Shown here: piece by piece, positions 47,359 to 55,964 of the stretch
Numbering within the stretch: position 1 is the first letter of the stretch
How the letters are laid out: each line of letters starts with the position of its first letter
From: Kangiella profundi
GTDB lineage: Bacteria > Pseudomonadota > Gammaproteobacteria > Enterobacterales > Kangiellaceae
DNA: 64,000 nt
Direction of reading: 5' to 3'
Assembly: GCF_002838765.1 (NCBI RefSeq)
Contig: NZ_CP025120.1
Span: 558,001 to 622,000, forward strand
The notes under the pieces: generated by a model
What the model saw: the letters and a program-made list of their open reading frames with translations, nothing else
Told to the model about the DNA's origin: nothing
Database searches by the model: none
Position numbers and translations under genes: made by a program

Positions 47359-48522
47359 TTAGTCTCGATAGCCTAATACGACTTCTGTCTGATTTTTCTG
47401 ACCAGCACGATAATACTCAAGCTGTATCTCGGTTTCAGGGGCTACATTCCAAATTGCTGCCATTAAATCAGCGGTGCTGTTGATAGGTTTGCCATTTACC
47501 TCGGTAATAATGTCCAGCGCCTGCAAGCCGGCTTTATCCGCTGGGCCATTGCCATTAACGGCAGTGATCACAATCCCTTGTCCGAACGGTAACTGTTCAA
47601 TTTGAGATGCCAGCATTTGCTGCTGTGGGAGAGGTAAGTTCATTTCCTGAACGATAGAGCGGAAGTTGATGGTCATATCTCCATTGAGCCCAAGCCAGCC
47701 TCTTTGGACCACACCATTTTCTAACAACTCATTCACCACATGCTGTACGTCAGCCGCTGCAATCGCAAAGTTCTGATAAGTTTTTTCTCCAGACTCGTCG
47801 CGTGAGCTTAAAGCTGTGATACCAACCAGTTCTCCCTGACTATTTACCAGCGCACCGCCTGAGTTTCCTGAGCGAAGAGCGGCATCGGTTTGAATATAGT
47901 GAGATACCCGAGAGAAAAACTTGGCACTGATGATGCCCTGGGTCACCGTTTGTTCAAAGGCCATATAAGGGGTACCAATCGCAAATACGATGTCACCAAC
48001 CCGGCTTTTATCTTCTGTGCCAAGGGGTAAAATATGTTGCGGTTGATAGTCTACTTTTAATAGGGCCAGATCTGAGTCCTTATCTAGACCAATGACCCTG
48101 GCAGCAAACTTGTGTCCGCTGAGTAGCTCCACGATAATTGACTCAGCCTTATCCAGCACATGAGCATTGGTTACGATATGGCCTTGCTCATCAATAAAGA
48201 CTCCTGAACCATTATTAAGAAAGGCGCAGGCATTGGTACCTGATGGAATTGCTCGTAAGCTATTCTGGCACTCAGGATCATTCAAAGGATATAGCTTAGA
48301 ACGAGCCTGAATTGATACAACAGCTGGACGAGCTTTATCCAGCATATCGGCATATCCTGAGAAGGGTGCGGACTGTTGTGCTACCTGCCCAGTGTCAGTG
48401 GTTTGTTGAGCTGGGCTATTGATTGAAAAGCGTCCGGGTATAAACACGATAAAGAGGGCGGCAATGCCAAGGCCGACCAAAAGATATTTAATAATGTAAC
48501 CAATGTAGGTAAGAAATTGCAT
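47359..48522 (-). CDS. degS: DegS-like site-1 serine protease
   Basis: Membrane-anchored HtrA-family protease; in E. coli it cuts RseA when misfolded porins bind its PDZ domain and so starts the sigma-E response. 387 residues: one TM helix (~8-29), protease domain with His121, Asp151 and Ser221 (RSGNSGGALV), one PDZ domain (~285-385). A single PDZ plus an anchor fits DegS rather than DegP/DegQ. An insert with two Cys (~85-99) is unusual and could form a disulfide. Confidence 0.93.
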   Translation of the reverse strand: MQFLTYIGYIIKYLLVGLGIAALFIVFIPGRFSINSPAQQTTDTGQVAQQSAPFSGYADMLDKARPAVVSIQARSKLYPLNDPECQNSLRAIPSGTNACAFLNNGSGVFIDEQGHIVTNAHVLDKAESIIVELLSGHKFAARVIGLDKDSDLALLKVDYQPQHILPLGTEDKSRVGDIVFAIGTPYMAFEQTVTQGIISAKFFSRVSHYIQTDAALRSGNSGGALVNSQGELVGITALSSRDESGEKTYQNFAIAAADVQHVVNELLENGVVQRGWLGLNGDMTINFRSIVQEMNLPLPQQQMLASQIEQLPFGQGIVITAVNGNGPADKAGLQALDIITEVNGKPINSTADLMAAIWNVAPETEIQLEYYRAGQKNQTEVVLGYRD

Positions 48523-48549
48523 AGAAATCCTTAATTGAGGAGTAAGCCA

Positions 48550-49176
48550 CTAGCCTGTAGATTGTTGTTTATCATTGGAGCCTGTTTTAGATTCCTTGTC
48601 TGTTGCTGCCGTAGAACTTTTGTCCTGTTTTTCGTCAGCTAGCTCTGATTCTTTTTCAGGCTTAGAGTTCCCAGCTCTATCCGCATGAGTAATGTCGTCT
48701 GGCTGAGGAGCATCCTCAGATTTTTCAACAGTATGACTTGGGTGGTAGTCATCATCCATATCGTCATCGGCATAATCTCTTGGTTGCTGAGGGCCAAAAC
48801 CATGTTCCGAGATCTCTTTTGCTTCGCTATCTATGACGGATTCTTCAAAAGGTTTGCTACCAGCATCGCTCAGCCCTGGTAGACCACTGGTGTTGCTACT
48901 GAGTTTAAGGTCAAATTTCCGGTTGCCTAATTTGTTGGCGCTACTGGCGAGGTGCTGATAGAGCAACTTATATTCTTCTGTGACGTTACTGAATAGGCGC
49001 GCAGTTTCATCGAAGTGTTTGTTCACATCATCTTTTAATGAATTGAGTTCTTCATCTTTAGCTTTTAGCTCTTCCGATAGCGCTTTACTTCGTTGTGACA
49101 CACCATGCCAGCGACCAAAGAAGAAAGCCGCAACTGCAATAATAAGGAGCAAGAAGATAATAAATGGACTGGACAT
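48550..49176 (-). CDS. zapG: ZapG/YhcB-like membrane coiled-coil protein (DUF1043)
   Basis: Inner-membrane protein tied to envelope growth and division in E. coli. 208 residues versus 132 in E. coli. TM at ~4-20, coiled coil ~28-60, and the conserved core FDETARLFSNVTEEYKLLYQ. The extra ~80 C-terminal residues are acidic, low complexity and rich in Asp, Glu, Ser and Lys. Lies next to degS, as yhcB does near degQ/degS in E. coli. Confidence 0.88.
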   Translation of the reverse strand: MSSPFIIFLLLIIAVAAFFFGRWHGVSQRSKALSEELKAKDEELNSLKDDVNKHFDETARLFSNVTEEYKLLYQHLASSANKLGNRKFDLKLSSNTSGLPGLSDAGSKPFEESVIDSEAKEISEHGFGPQQPRDYADDDMDDDYHPSHTVEKSEDAPQPDDITHADRAGNSKPEKESELADEKQDKSSTAATDKESKTGSNDKQQSTG

Positions 49177-49281
49177 GAATCAATATTCCTCAATCTGTCA
49201 ATGTCGTCTAAGCGAAAATTGCCTGAATCCCTGATTTGATCTTATGATACACAATAATTGGCCGGAAGTTCGAGAGGATTC

Positions 49282-49968
49282 ATGACCTATAACACAAAAT
49301 TCTTACTGACTTTGAGCGGCATCTTTCTTGTTATCTTCATTCTATGTGCCATTAACCCAATCGACCGAACAACATGGCTCTTAGAAAATATACTGATGTT
49401 CCTGTTAATTGCAGGCATGATTGGCAGTTATAATAAATTCCGCCTTTCGAGAATATCCTACTTTTGTATATTTCTATTTCTGTGCTTTCATGAAATAGGT
49501 TCTCACTATACTTATTCGCAGGTACCTTATAACCAGTGGACTGAATCAGTTTTCGGATCACCTCTGAACGATTGGTTTGGTTGGGAACGTAATCATTATG
49601 ACCGATTCCTACATTTTGCTTATGGCTTATTATTTGCTTACCCAATTCGTGAAATATTTATTCGTGTCGTTAAGGTTAAAGGATTCTGGGGCTACTTTTT
49701 GCCTTTGGATCTGACCTTGTCTACCTCAGCCATCTATGAACTTATTGAGTGGGCTGCAGCGCTTGTATTCGGTGGCGATGTTGGAGCCGCTTATCTTGGG
49801 ACACAAGGTGATGTCTGGGATGCACATAAGGATATGGCTTTAGCTGGCTTAGGAGCTTTAATCGCCATGGTAACGTTGGCATTTATTAACTGGCGCTGGC
49901 AGCGAGACTTTGCTCGTGAGTGGAATGAAAGTCTTACACCTCAGACTTCAAACCCTGAAACCTTGTGA
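49282..49968 (+). CDS. YjdF-like inner-membrane protein (DUF2238)
   Basis: 228 residues with ~6 membrane segments. Family pattern: HEIGSHYTYSQVPYNQW, NHYDRFLHFAYGLLFAYPIR and YLGTQGDVWDAHKDMALAGL, with conserved His and Asp residues near the membrane face. I chose ATG 49282 with GAGAGG upstream; TTG 49258 is weaker. Function unknown. Divergent from zapG. Confidence 0.85.
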   Translation: MTYNTKFLLTLSGIFLVIFILCAINPIDRTTWLLENILMFLLIAGMIGSYNKFRLSRISYFCIFLFLCFHEIGSHYTYSQVPYNQWTESVFGSPLNDWFGWERNHYDRFLHFAYGLLFAYPIREIFIRVVKVKGFWGYFLPLDLTLSTSAIYELIEWAAALVFGGDVGAAYLGTQGDVWDAHKDMALAGLGALIAMVTLAFINWRWQRDFAREWNESLTPQTSNPETL

Positions 49969-50094
49969 GCCTGTCGTGCCCGCAAACGTAAACCGCTTGG
50001 CACTTTTACATTAAAGCATTAGCAAGTGCTTTTCTTACTATTGGTGATGCAAAATAATAGTCGCCATTATCTATAAATACCCAGGATAAGACTT

Positions 50095-50430
50095 ATGAAG
50101 TCCATAATCATGATTGGTCTGTTGGCTGCTGTTTGTTTAGTCAATCCGGCTGTCGCATTCGATGATCTTAAGAAGCAAAAAGAATTACTTAAAGAGCGCG
50201 CAGAGTTACTTAAAGAGCGCGAGCAGCTTGAAAAAGAGCGTGAAAAAAAGTTGCTCGAACTTGAGAGGGCAGACCGGAAAGCTTATGAGGAAATGCTTCG
50301 TGAGCAGGAAAAATCACGAGCTGAATCAGAGCTAGAGTTGAATAAAGAGCGAAAAGAAGCAGAAAAAGAGCTCCGCAAAAAACAGTCAGAAGAAGACAAA
50401 AAGGCAACTGAGGACTTTAATAAGTACTAG
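50095..50430 (+). CDS. small secreted coiled-coil protein
   Basis: 111 residues. Signal peptide ~1-21 (ending PAVA), then almost pure Glu/Lys/Arg-rich heptads (repeats like LKERAELLKEREQLEKEREK), predicted as one long helix. No family recognised. Start ATG 50095 follows taagact. Flanked by an alpha/beta hydrolase gene and ended by a terminator. A periplasmic structural or chaperone-like role is possible but not shown. Confidence 0.75.
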   Translation: MKSIIMIGLLAAVCLVNPAVAFDDLKKQKELLKERAELLKEREQLEKEREKKLLELERADRKAYEEMLREQEKSRAESELELNKERKEAEKELRKKQSEEDKKATEDFNKY

Positions 50431-50454
50431 TCTCGCCACTCTTCTTATCTATTG

Positions 50455-50480
50455 AAAAAGGAGGCTTAGGCCTCTTTTTC
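50455..50480 (+). terminator. terminator after coiled-coil gene
   Basis: gaggc (50461-50465), loop ttag, gcctc (50470-50474), extended by A/T runs on both sides with a bulged G, ending in ttttt. Confidence 0.75.
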
Positions 50481-50534
50481 CGTTATATGGCTGTTGGTTT
50501 CCAAGCTCACTAAAACGTGCGAAAATAGCCCGCA

Positions 50535-51197
50535 TTGTCCATCAATGACTACAATCAAGTGAATAAAAATCATTTCTTGATAGAAGGTGATAACGGTGAT
50601 ATTGAAGCAACTCTTGATCAGCCTGACTCACCTGAACGCAATGCTATTGCTGTGTGTTGCCATCCTCATCCACTCCATGGCGGAGCCATGACCAATAAAG
50701 TAATCTACACGGTTTCAAGAACACTGGCCGGGCTAGGTATTCCTTCCGTTCGATTCAATTTTCGTGGTGTTGGAGAATCGCAAGGTGAATATGATGAAGG
50801 CAAGGGTGAGCAACAGGATTTGATTAAAGTTGTTGAATGGATGCAACAAAAATATCCAGGTCGCCCTCTATGGCTTGCCGGGTTTAGCTTTGGTTCCTGG
50901 ATTGCAGCACTACAAGCTAAAAAATTAGGCGCTCAACAGCTGATCAGTATCGCGCCGCCAGTAAATCGCTTTAGTTTTGATGAGTTTGAAATTCCTGACT
51001 GTCCCTGGTTAGTGGTGCAGGGTGATGCTGATGAAGTGGTTGACCCGAAGGCTGTATTCCAATGGCTGGATGATTTGCCGAAGCAGCCCGAGGTAATTCG
51101 CATGGAAGGAGCGGGACATTTTTTTCATAGCCGATTAGTTGATCTGCGTGAATCTATGGAAGACAAATTACAGGCTCATTTGCCTGAAGAGTTATAA
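50535..51197 (+). CDS. alpha/beta hydrolase (COG2945-like)
   Basis: 220 residues. HPHPLHGGAMTNKV (oxyanion region, ~43-56), RFNFRGVGESQG, nucleophile elbow GFSFGS (Ser ~118), acid in VQGDADEVVDP, and catalytic His in GAGHFFHSRL. Substrate unknown. The start is unclear: TTG 50535 or GTG 50559, neither with a good SD; the intervening ATG at 50545 is out of frame. It lies 5-11 bp before zapE, so the two are probably co-transcribed. Confidence 0.86.
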   Translation: MSINDYNQVNKNHFLIEGDNGDIEATLDQPDSPERNAIAVCCHPHPLHGGAMTNKVIYTVSRTLAGLGIPSVRFNFRGVGESQGEYDEGKGEQQDLIKVVEWMQQKYPGRPLWLAGFSFGSWIAALQAKKLGAQQLISIAPPVNRFSFDEFEIPDCPWLVVQGDADEVVDPKAVFQWLDDLPKQPEVIRMEGAGHFFHSRLVDLRESMEDKLQAHLPEEL

Positions 51198-51208
51198 GTA
51201 CTTTGACT

Positions 51209-52312
51209 ATGCGCACAATCGATTTAACTCCTCAGCAGAAGTATGAGCAGGATCTGGCCAGCGGTTTTGCTAAAGACCCTGCGCAGGCAGAAGCTGTTGC
51301 CGCATTGCAGAGGGTTTACGATGATCTTCTAGACAGCCGACCGAGTGGTGGCTTTATGGAGTTAGTAAAACGTTTACTCTCTTCAGATCTCGACCCGGTT
51401 AAAGGATTATATATGTGGGGCGGGGTAGGTCGTGGCAAGACCTGGTTAATGGATACCTTTTTCAACTGCTTGCCGATTAAAGGTAAAATCCGACTTCATT
51501 TTCATCGCTTCATGCACGAGGTGCATAACGAACTAAAAGCCCTTGCTGGGGAAAAAAATCCGCTCATTAAGATTGCAGATCAGCTGTCGCAACGAGCACG
51601 TGTTATCTGTTTCGATGAGTTTTTCGTCACCGACATTACCGATGCGATGATTTTGGGCGGGCTCTTCAAGGAATTGTTTGAGCGCAATATTGTTCTGGTT
51701 GCAACTTCGAATATTCCCCCAGAACGACTCTACTGGAATGGCCTGCAGCGAGAACGTTTCTTACCGGCCATTGAACTGATACAAAAGCATTGTCAGGTCT
51801 TAAACGTGGATGGTGGCACTGACTATCGTCTTCGTACTTTGGAAAAGGCTGAAATTTATCATTACCCCTTGGACGCCGCTGCTGATAGCAATATGGAGCA
51901 GTACTTTCTACAGTTATCTGGTGAAGAAGGGCAACAGCATTGTAAACTCAAGGTTGAAGGGCGTTTAATTGATGCGGTTCGCCTGTCCGATAACGTGGTC
52001 TGGTTTACCTTTGATGCTATCTGCAAAACTGAGCGTTCAGCCAATGATTACATTGAACTATCGCGTAATTACCATACGGTGTTTGTTAGCAGAGTCCCGC
52101 AAATGACTGACGCGATAAATGATGCTGCACGCCGCTTCATTGCATTAGTGGACGAGTTTTATGAGCGTCACGTCAAGTTAATCATGTCTGCTGAAGTGGC
52201 TTTTGAAGATCTTTATGTAGGGAAGGGTTTGGCTTTCGAGTTCGAACGAACGGTTAGCCGACTGCAGGAGATGCAGAGTAAAGAGTATCTTGCCAAGGAG
52301 CATTTGGCTTAG
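51209..52312 (+). CDS. zapE: cell division ATPase ZapE (AFG1-like)
   Basis: AFG1/LACE1-family ATPase that in E. coli acts at the Z-ring under stress. 367 residues (E. coli 375). Walker A GGVGRGKTWLMD (~70-81), Walker B VICFDEFFVTD, sensor VATSNIPPERLYWNGLQRER. I chose ATG 51209 over TTG 51203. The rplM-rpsI-petABC-sspAB block follows, with an HU-like gene between. Confidence 0.95.
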   Translation: MRTIDLTPQQKYEQDLASGFAKDPAQAEAVAALQRVYDDLLDSRPSGGFMELVKRLLSSDLDPVKGLYMWGGVGRGKTWLMDTFFNCLPIKGKIRLHFHRFMHEVHNELKALAGEKNPLIKIADQLSQRARVICFDEFFVTDITDAMILGGLFKELFERNIVLVATSNIPPERLYWNGLQRERFLPAIELIQKHCQVLNVDGGTDYRLRTLEKAEIYHYPLDAAADSNMEQYFLQLSGEEGQQHCKLKVEGRLIDAVRLSDNVVWFTFDAICKTERSANDYIELSRNYHTVFVSRVPQMTDAINDAARRFIALVDEFYERHVKLIMSAEVAFEDLYVGKGLAFEFERTVSRLQEMQSKEYLAKEHLA

Positions 52313-52340
52313 ATTATCTAACCACTTCTTTCAGGGTTAA

Positions 52341-52366
52341 AAAAGCCGACTGTGTAGTCGGCTTTT
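52341..52366. terminator. bidirectional terminator (zapE / HU-like gene)
   Basis: aaaagccgac (52341-52350), loop tgtgta, gtcggctttt (52357-52366). T4 on the plus strand and T6 on the minus strand. Confidence 0.85.
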
Positions 52367-52387
52367 GAGTTCAAGGAAGGGTCAGTA

Positions 52388-52729
52388 TTACTTAACCATA
52401 TCCTTTAATTTCTTAAGTGGGCGTACTTTAACTGCAACGCTGGCTGGCTTTGCTTTGAACATGGTTTCTTCACCAGTGAAAGGGTTGATACCTTTACGAG
52501 CTTTTACAGCTGGCTTTTTAACTGTGCTGATTTTTAGTAGGCCAGGTAGCGTGAACTCACCAACCGCACGCTTTTTTACGTGGCGCTCAATAACTACGCC
52601 TAGCTCGTCTAGAACCGCTGAAACGTCTTTCTTGGTTAGGCCTGTTTGTGCTGAGATTTCATTAAGGATTTGAGTTTTTGTGAATTTTTCTTGAACCGCT
52701 GTAACTTTGCGGGCTTTATTATCTGCCAT
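52388..52729 (-). CDS. HU-family DNA-binding protein
   Basis: 113 residues. A basic N-terminal stretch precedes the HU/IHF fold (FTKTQILNEISAQTGLTKKD). The DNA-contacting beta-arm is RKGINPFTGEETMF, with Pro in the intercalating position of the HU arm. It is longer than HU-alpha/beta (90) and resembles the extra HU paralogues of several gammaproteobacteria. A nucleoid role is likely. Divergent from rplM. Confidence 0.88.
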   Translation of the reverse strand: MADNKARKVTAVQEKFTKTQILNEISAQTGLTKKDVSAVLDELGVVIERHVKKRAVGEFTLPGLLKISTVKKPAVKARKGINPFTGEETMFKAKPASVAVKVRPLKKLKDMVK

Positions 52730-52924
52730 TTTTCCTTTGCCTCTTATGTTAGTTGACTGTTAAAATATCGGTCGTCTTGGCGAGTATTGCAAAATTGACT
52801 CCCCATCAGCGCTTTTTATAGCGCTAAAAGCCCCGTAAATAAAGTCTTTTTAGCAGGATTTTACTTAAAATTCATAAATTTGGCCGAGACATTTAATAAT
52901 TTTTGAAAATCCTGGTGTCGCCTC

Positions 52925-52953
52925 TTGTTTTATAGGGGTGATTTCTGTAGAAT
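52925..52953 (+). promoter_or_regulatory. rplM: candidate rplM promoter
   Basis: TTGTTT (52925-52930), a 17-bp spacer, and TAGAAT (52948-52953), ~75 bp upstream of rplM, in a 297-bp divergent gap that otherwise shows no gene. Confidence 0.55.
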
Positions 52954-53026
52954 TCGCGCTCTCTTTTTTAGGGCCGTGATCGGTTCCCTATTGCGGGTGC
53001 AAATGGCTTTTTGGAGCTTAAAGAAT

Positions 53027-53455
53027 ATGAAAACATACAGTGCAAAGCCTGAAACTGTTAAGCGTGACTGGTTCGTAGTCGACGCTAGCGGCAAGACTTT
53101 AGGCCGCCTGGCGACTGAAGTAGCTCGCCGTTTGAAAGGCAAACACAAAGCAGAATATACGCCTCACGTTGATACTGGTGACTACATTATCATCATTAAC
53201 GCTGAGAAAGTGACTGTGACTGGTAACAAGGCACAGGACAAAATGTATTATCGTCACTCTGGCTACCCAGGTGGCATTAAAGAAACCAACTTCGAGAAAT
53301 TACAGGCGACTAAACCTGAAATGATCATCGAGAAAGCGGTAAAAGGTATGCTTCCTAAGAATCCTTTGGGCCGTGCGATGTTCCGCAAGTTGAAAGTTTA
53401 CGCTGGCTCTGAGCACAATCATACTGCTCAGCAACCAATCCCATTAGAAATCTAA
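53027..53455 (+). CDS. rplM: 50S ribosomal protein L13
   Basis: Early-assembly large-subunit protein. 142 residues, equal to E. coli. I chose ATG 53027 ([15 protein letters not shown]), the family N-terminus; the longer frame from 52925 has no homology and covers the promoter. Signatures: [20 protein letters not shown] and [19 protein letters not shown]. Lies 10 bp before rpsI. Confidence 0.98.
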   Translation: MKTYSAKPETVKRDWFVVDASGKTLGRLATEVARRLKGKHKAEYTPHVDTGDYIIIINAEKVTVTGNKAQDKMYYRHSGYPGGIKETNFEKLQATKPEMIIEKAVKGMLPKNPLGRAMFRKLKVYAGSEHNHTAQQPIPLEI

Positions 53456-53465
53456 GGTGAGAACA

Positions 53466-53855
53466 ATGGCTGAACAATATTACGGAACAGGTCGTCGTAA
53501 AAGCTCTACAGCTCGCGTTTTCCTGCGTCCTGGGAATGGCTCAATTACCGTTAACCAGCGTAGTCTTGACGAGTATTTTGGTCGTGAAACATCGCGTATG
53601 GTGGTTCGTCAACCGCTTGAGCTAACTGAAACTCTAGAAAAATTTGATGTGTACGTAACTGTTGCTGGTGGCGGCGGTACTGGTCAAGCCGGTGCTATTC
53701 GTCACGGTATCACTCGTGCATTAATGGAGTATGATGAAGAATTGCGTGCTCCATTGCGTAAAGCTGGCTTCGTTACCCGTGACGCTCGTGCCGTTGAGCG
53801 TAAGAAAGTGGGTCTACATAAAGCACGTAAGCGCCCTCAGTTCTCGAAACGTTAA
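53466..53855 (+). CDS. rpsI: 30S ribosomal protein S9
   Basis: 129 residues (E. coli 130). Start ATG 53466 ([19 protein letters not shown]) with GGTGAG upstream. The basic C-terminal tail ([16 protein letters not shown]) reaches the P-site tRNA. Followed by two hairpins. Confidence 0.98.
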   Translation: MAEQYYGTGRRKSSTARVFLRPGNGSITVNQRSLDEYFGRETSRMVVRQPLELTETLEKFDVYVTVAGGGGTGQAGAIRHGITRALMEYDEELRAPLRKAGFVTRDARAVERKKVGLHKARKRPQFSKR

Positions 53856-53870
53856 GTTTCAGACAGAATT

Positions 53871-53924
53871 GCCGGAGAGGAACTCCGGCATTATTTACAC
53901 CCGCACACTGCGGGTGTTTTTTTA
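53871..53924 (+). terminator. tandem hairpins ending rplM-rpsI
   Basis: First hairpin gccggag-aggaa-ctccggc (53871-53889). Second is acacccgca-cac-tgcgggtgt (53897-53917) with a T7 tract to 53923; the second is the effective terminator. Confidence 0.9.
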
Positions 53925-53988
53925 TCTATGCCTTTCTGAAATTTTCCAACTATCAATAAGTTACATACTCTCCTCTGGTCTGACCTCA

Positions 53989-54017
53989 TTGTTTTTGTGG
54001 GTATTTTCCTATATGAT
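53989..54017 (+). promoter_or_regulatory. petA: candidate petABC promoter
   Basis: TTGTTT (53989-53994), a 17-bp spacer, and TATGAT (54012-54017), ~150 bp upstream of petA. Confidence 0.5.
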
Positions 54018-54165
54018 CCCTGCGCAGTATTCTGCCGTAGAAGTAATAATAAGTGTTTGAAGGCAATTTTTTTGGCTTGCTTCATTGCAGAATCGACATA
54101 AATCATGATTTTCCAACGCCATCCATTGGTGGGTGGTGCTATTTCTTCGTGGGGAGACTAACCGA

Positions 54166-54753
54166 ATGAGTAATCAGGGCGTCAACAAAGGACGCAGAAA
54201 TCTGCTAATCGGTGCTACTTCAGTAGTAGGTGCGGTTGGTGTGATTGGTGCGGCAGTACCTTTTGTTCGTTCCTGGGCACCAAGCGCCAAAGCGCAGTCT
54301 GCAGGTGCTCCAGTTGCGTATGACTACACAAAACTTGAGGTAGGACAGCAAATAACTGTGGAGTGGCGTGGTAAGCCTGTATGGGTTATGCGTCGTGACG
54401 ACAAGATGTTACAAAGCATCACTAAAAGTGAAGCGCTTGTAGCGGATCCAGCGTCAGAAAAACCACAACAACCTGAATATTGTAAAAACGAATACCGTTC
54501 AATTGAGCCTGACATCTTTGTCGCGGTCGGTATTTGTACACACCTGGGTTGTTCACCGCAGCTTTTTGCAGATGCGGGTTCTTTAGAAGGTGGCTGGCTA
54601 GGTGGTTATTACTGCCCATGTCACGGTTCTAAGTTTGATTTGGCTGGCCGTGTTTATAGCGGTGTTCCAGCTAACGCTAACTTAGAAGTTCCTCCTTATA
54701 CTATCGACACAGCAGCTAAAATGATTGTGATTGGTGAAGAGGGAGGTGCCTAA
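54166..54753 (+). CDS. petA: ubiquinol-cytochrome c reductase Rieske Fe-S subunit
   Basis: Carries electrons from ubiquinol to cytochrome c1 in complex III. 195 residues. An N-terminal Tat-like anchor (GRRNLLIGATSVVGAVGVIG) stays as TM. [2Fe-2S] ligands are Cys124, His126, Cys150 and His153 (CTHLGC, CPCHGS), with disulfide Cys129-Cys152. I chose ATG 54166. The stop shares a base with petB (TAATG). Confidence 0.97.
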   Translation: MSNQGVNKGRRNLLIGATSVVGAVGVIGAAVPFVRSWAPSAKAQSAGAPVAYDYTKLEVGQQITVEWRGKPVWVMRRDDKMLQSITKSEALVADPASEKPQQPEYCKNEYRSIEPDIFVAVGICTHLGCSPQLFADAGSLEGGWLGGYYCPCHGSKFDLAGRVYSGVPANANLEVPPYTIDTAAKMIVIGEEGGA

Positions 54754-55964
54754 TGTTTAAGAATTTCATGACATGGCTTGACGCCCGTTTCCCAGCTACT
54801 AAAGTCTGGAACGAACATTTAGCTGAGTATTATGCGCCAAAGAACTTCAACTTCTGGTATTTCTTTGGCTCATTAGCAATGCTGGTTCTTGTTAACCAAT
54901 TGCTAACCGGTATCTGGTTAACCATGTTCTACAGCCCAAGCGAGCCATTTGCTTCTGTAGAATACATCATGCGTGATGTTGAATATGGTTGGCTTATTCG
55001 TTACCTCCACTCAACAGGTGCTTCAGCATTCTTCGTTGTGGTTTATTTGCATATGTTCCGTGGCATCATGTACGGCTCTTATAAAAAACCACGCGAGTTG
55101 ATCTGGATCTTCGGTATGATCATCTTCGTTCTATTGATGGCGGAAGCCTTTATGGGCTACCTATTGCCATGGGGACAGATGTCATTCTGGGGAGCTCAGG
55201 TGATTGTTAACCTGTTTGGAACCGTTCCTGTAGTTGGTCCTGATTTGGTTGAGTGGATTCGTGGTGACTTTACTTTATCATTAGCGACTCTTAACCGTTT
55301 CTTTGCTTTACACGTAGTAGCAGTACCATTGGCATTGGTTGCGATGGTCTTCTTGCACATTGTGGCGCTACATAAAGTTGGTTCAAACAATCCAGACGGT
55401 GTTGAAATCAAAGAGAAGAAAGATGAGAACGGTATTCCATTAGATGGTATTCCTTTCCATCCTTACTACACGGTAAAAGATATCGTCGGTGTAGTGGTCT
55501 TCATGATGATCTTCCTTGGCGTGGTCTTCTTTGCTCCAGATTTTGGTGGCTATTTCCTTGAGCGCCCAAATTTTGAGCCAGCTAATCCGCTGAAAACACC
55601 TCCGCACATTGCTCCAGTTTGGTACTTCACACCATTCTATACCATGTTGCGTGCGGTTCCGGATCCGTTCGGTGGCTTTGTGGTAATGGCGTTGGCAATT
55701 GTAATTTTGTTCTTGCTTCCTTGGCTTGACCGTCAAAAAGTGAAGTCAATCCGTTACCGTGGTGCTTCGTACAAAATTCTATTAGCACTGTTTGTTATCT
55801 CTTTCATCATTCTAGGTATTCTGGGTGTTGTTCCAGTAACAGACTTTACTAAGTGGTTAGGACGTATTTGTACCGTCTATTACTTCTTCTTCTTTATCGC
55901 CTTGTGGTTCTTGCCCAAGTTCGAGAAAACTAAACCAGTACCAGAGAGGGTAACAGACAAATGA
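54753..55964 (+). CDS. petB: cytochrome b of the bc1 complex
   Basis: 403 residues with eight TM helices; holds hemes bL and bH. Visible His ligand regions: YLHSTGASAFFVVVYLHMFR and ALHVVAVPLALVAMVFLHI. The Qo-site motif is PVWYFTPFY, the PEWY equivalent with Val in place of Glu. Overlaps petC by 4 bp. Confidence 0.96.
   Translation: MFKNFMTWLDARFPATKVWNEHLAEYYAPKNFNFWYFFGSLAMLVLVNQLLTGIWLTMFYSPSEPFASVEYIMRDVEYGWLIRYLHSTGASAFFVVVYLHMFRGIMYGSYKKPRELIWIFGMIIFVLLMAEAFMGYLLPWGQMSFWGAQVIVNLFGTVPVVGPDLVEWIRGDFTLSLATLNRFFALHVVAVPLALVAMVFLHIVALHKVGSNNPDGVEIKEKKDENGIPLDGIPFHPYYTVKDIVGVVVFMMIFLGVVFFAPDFGGYFLERPNFEPANPLKTPPHIAPVWYFTPFYTMLRAVPDPFGGFVVMALAIVILFLLPWLDRQKVKSIRYRGASYKILLALFVISFIILGILGVVPVTDFTKWLGRICTVYYFFFFIALWFLPKFEKTKPVPERVTDK

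Larger units (their letters stand above)
53856..54165. other. 310-bp region between rpsI and petA
   Basis: Holds the rpsI terminator, then the candidate petA promoter and a ~140-nt leader. The frame 53731-54060 that runs through it is an out-of-frame shadow of rpsI. No other gene seen. Confidence 0.6.

Noticed and set aside
53731..54060. 109-residue frame running past rpsI
   Set aside because: Starts inside rpsI in another frame and crosses the rpsI terminator.
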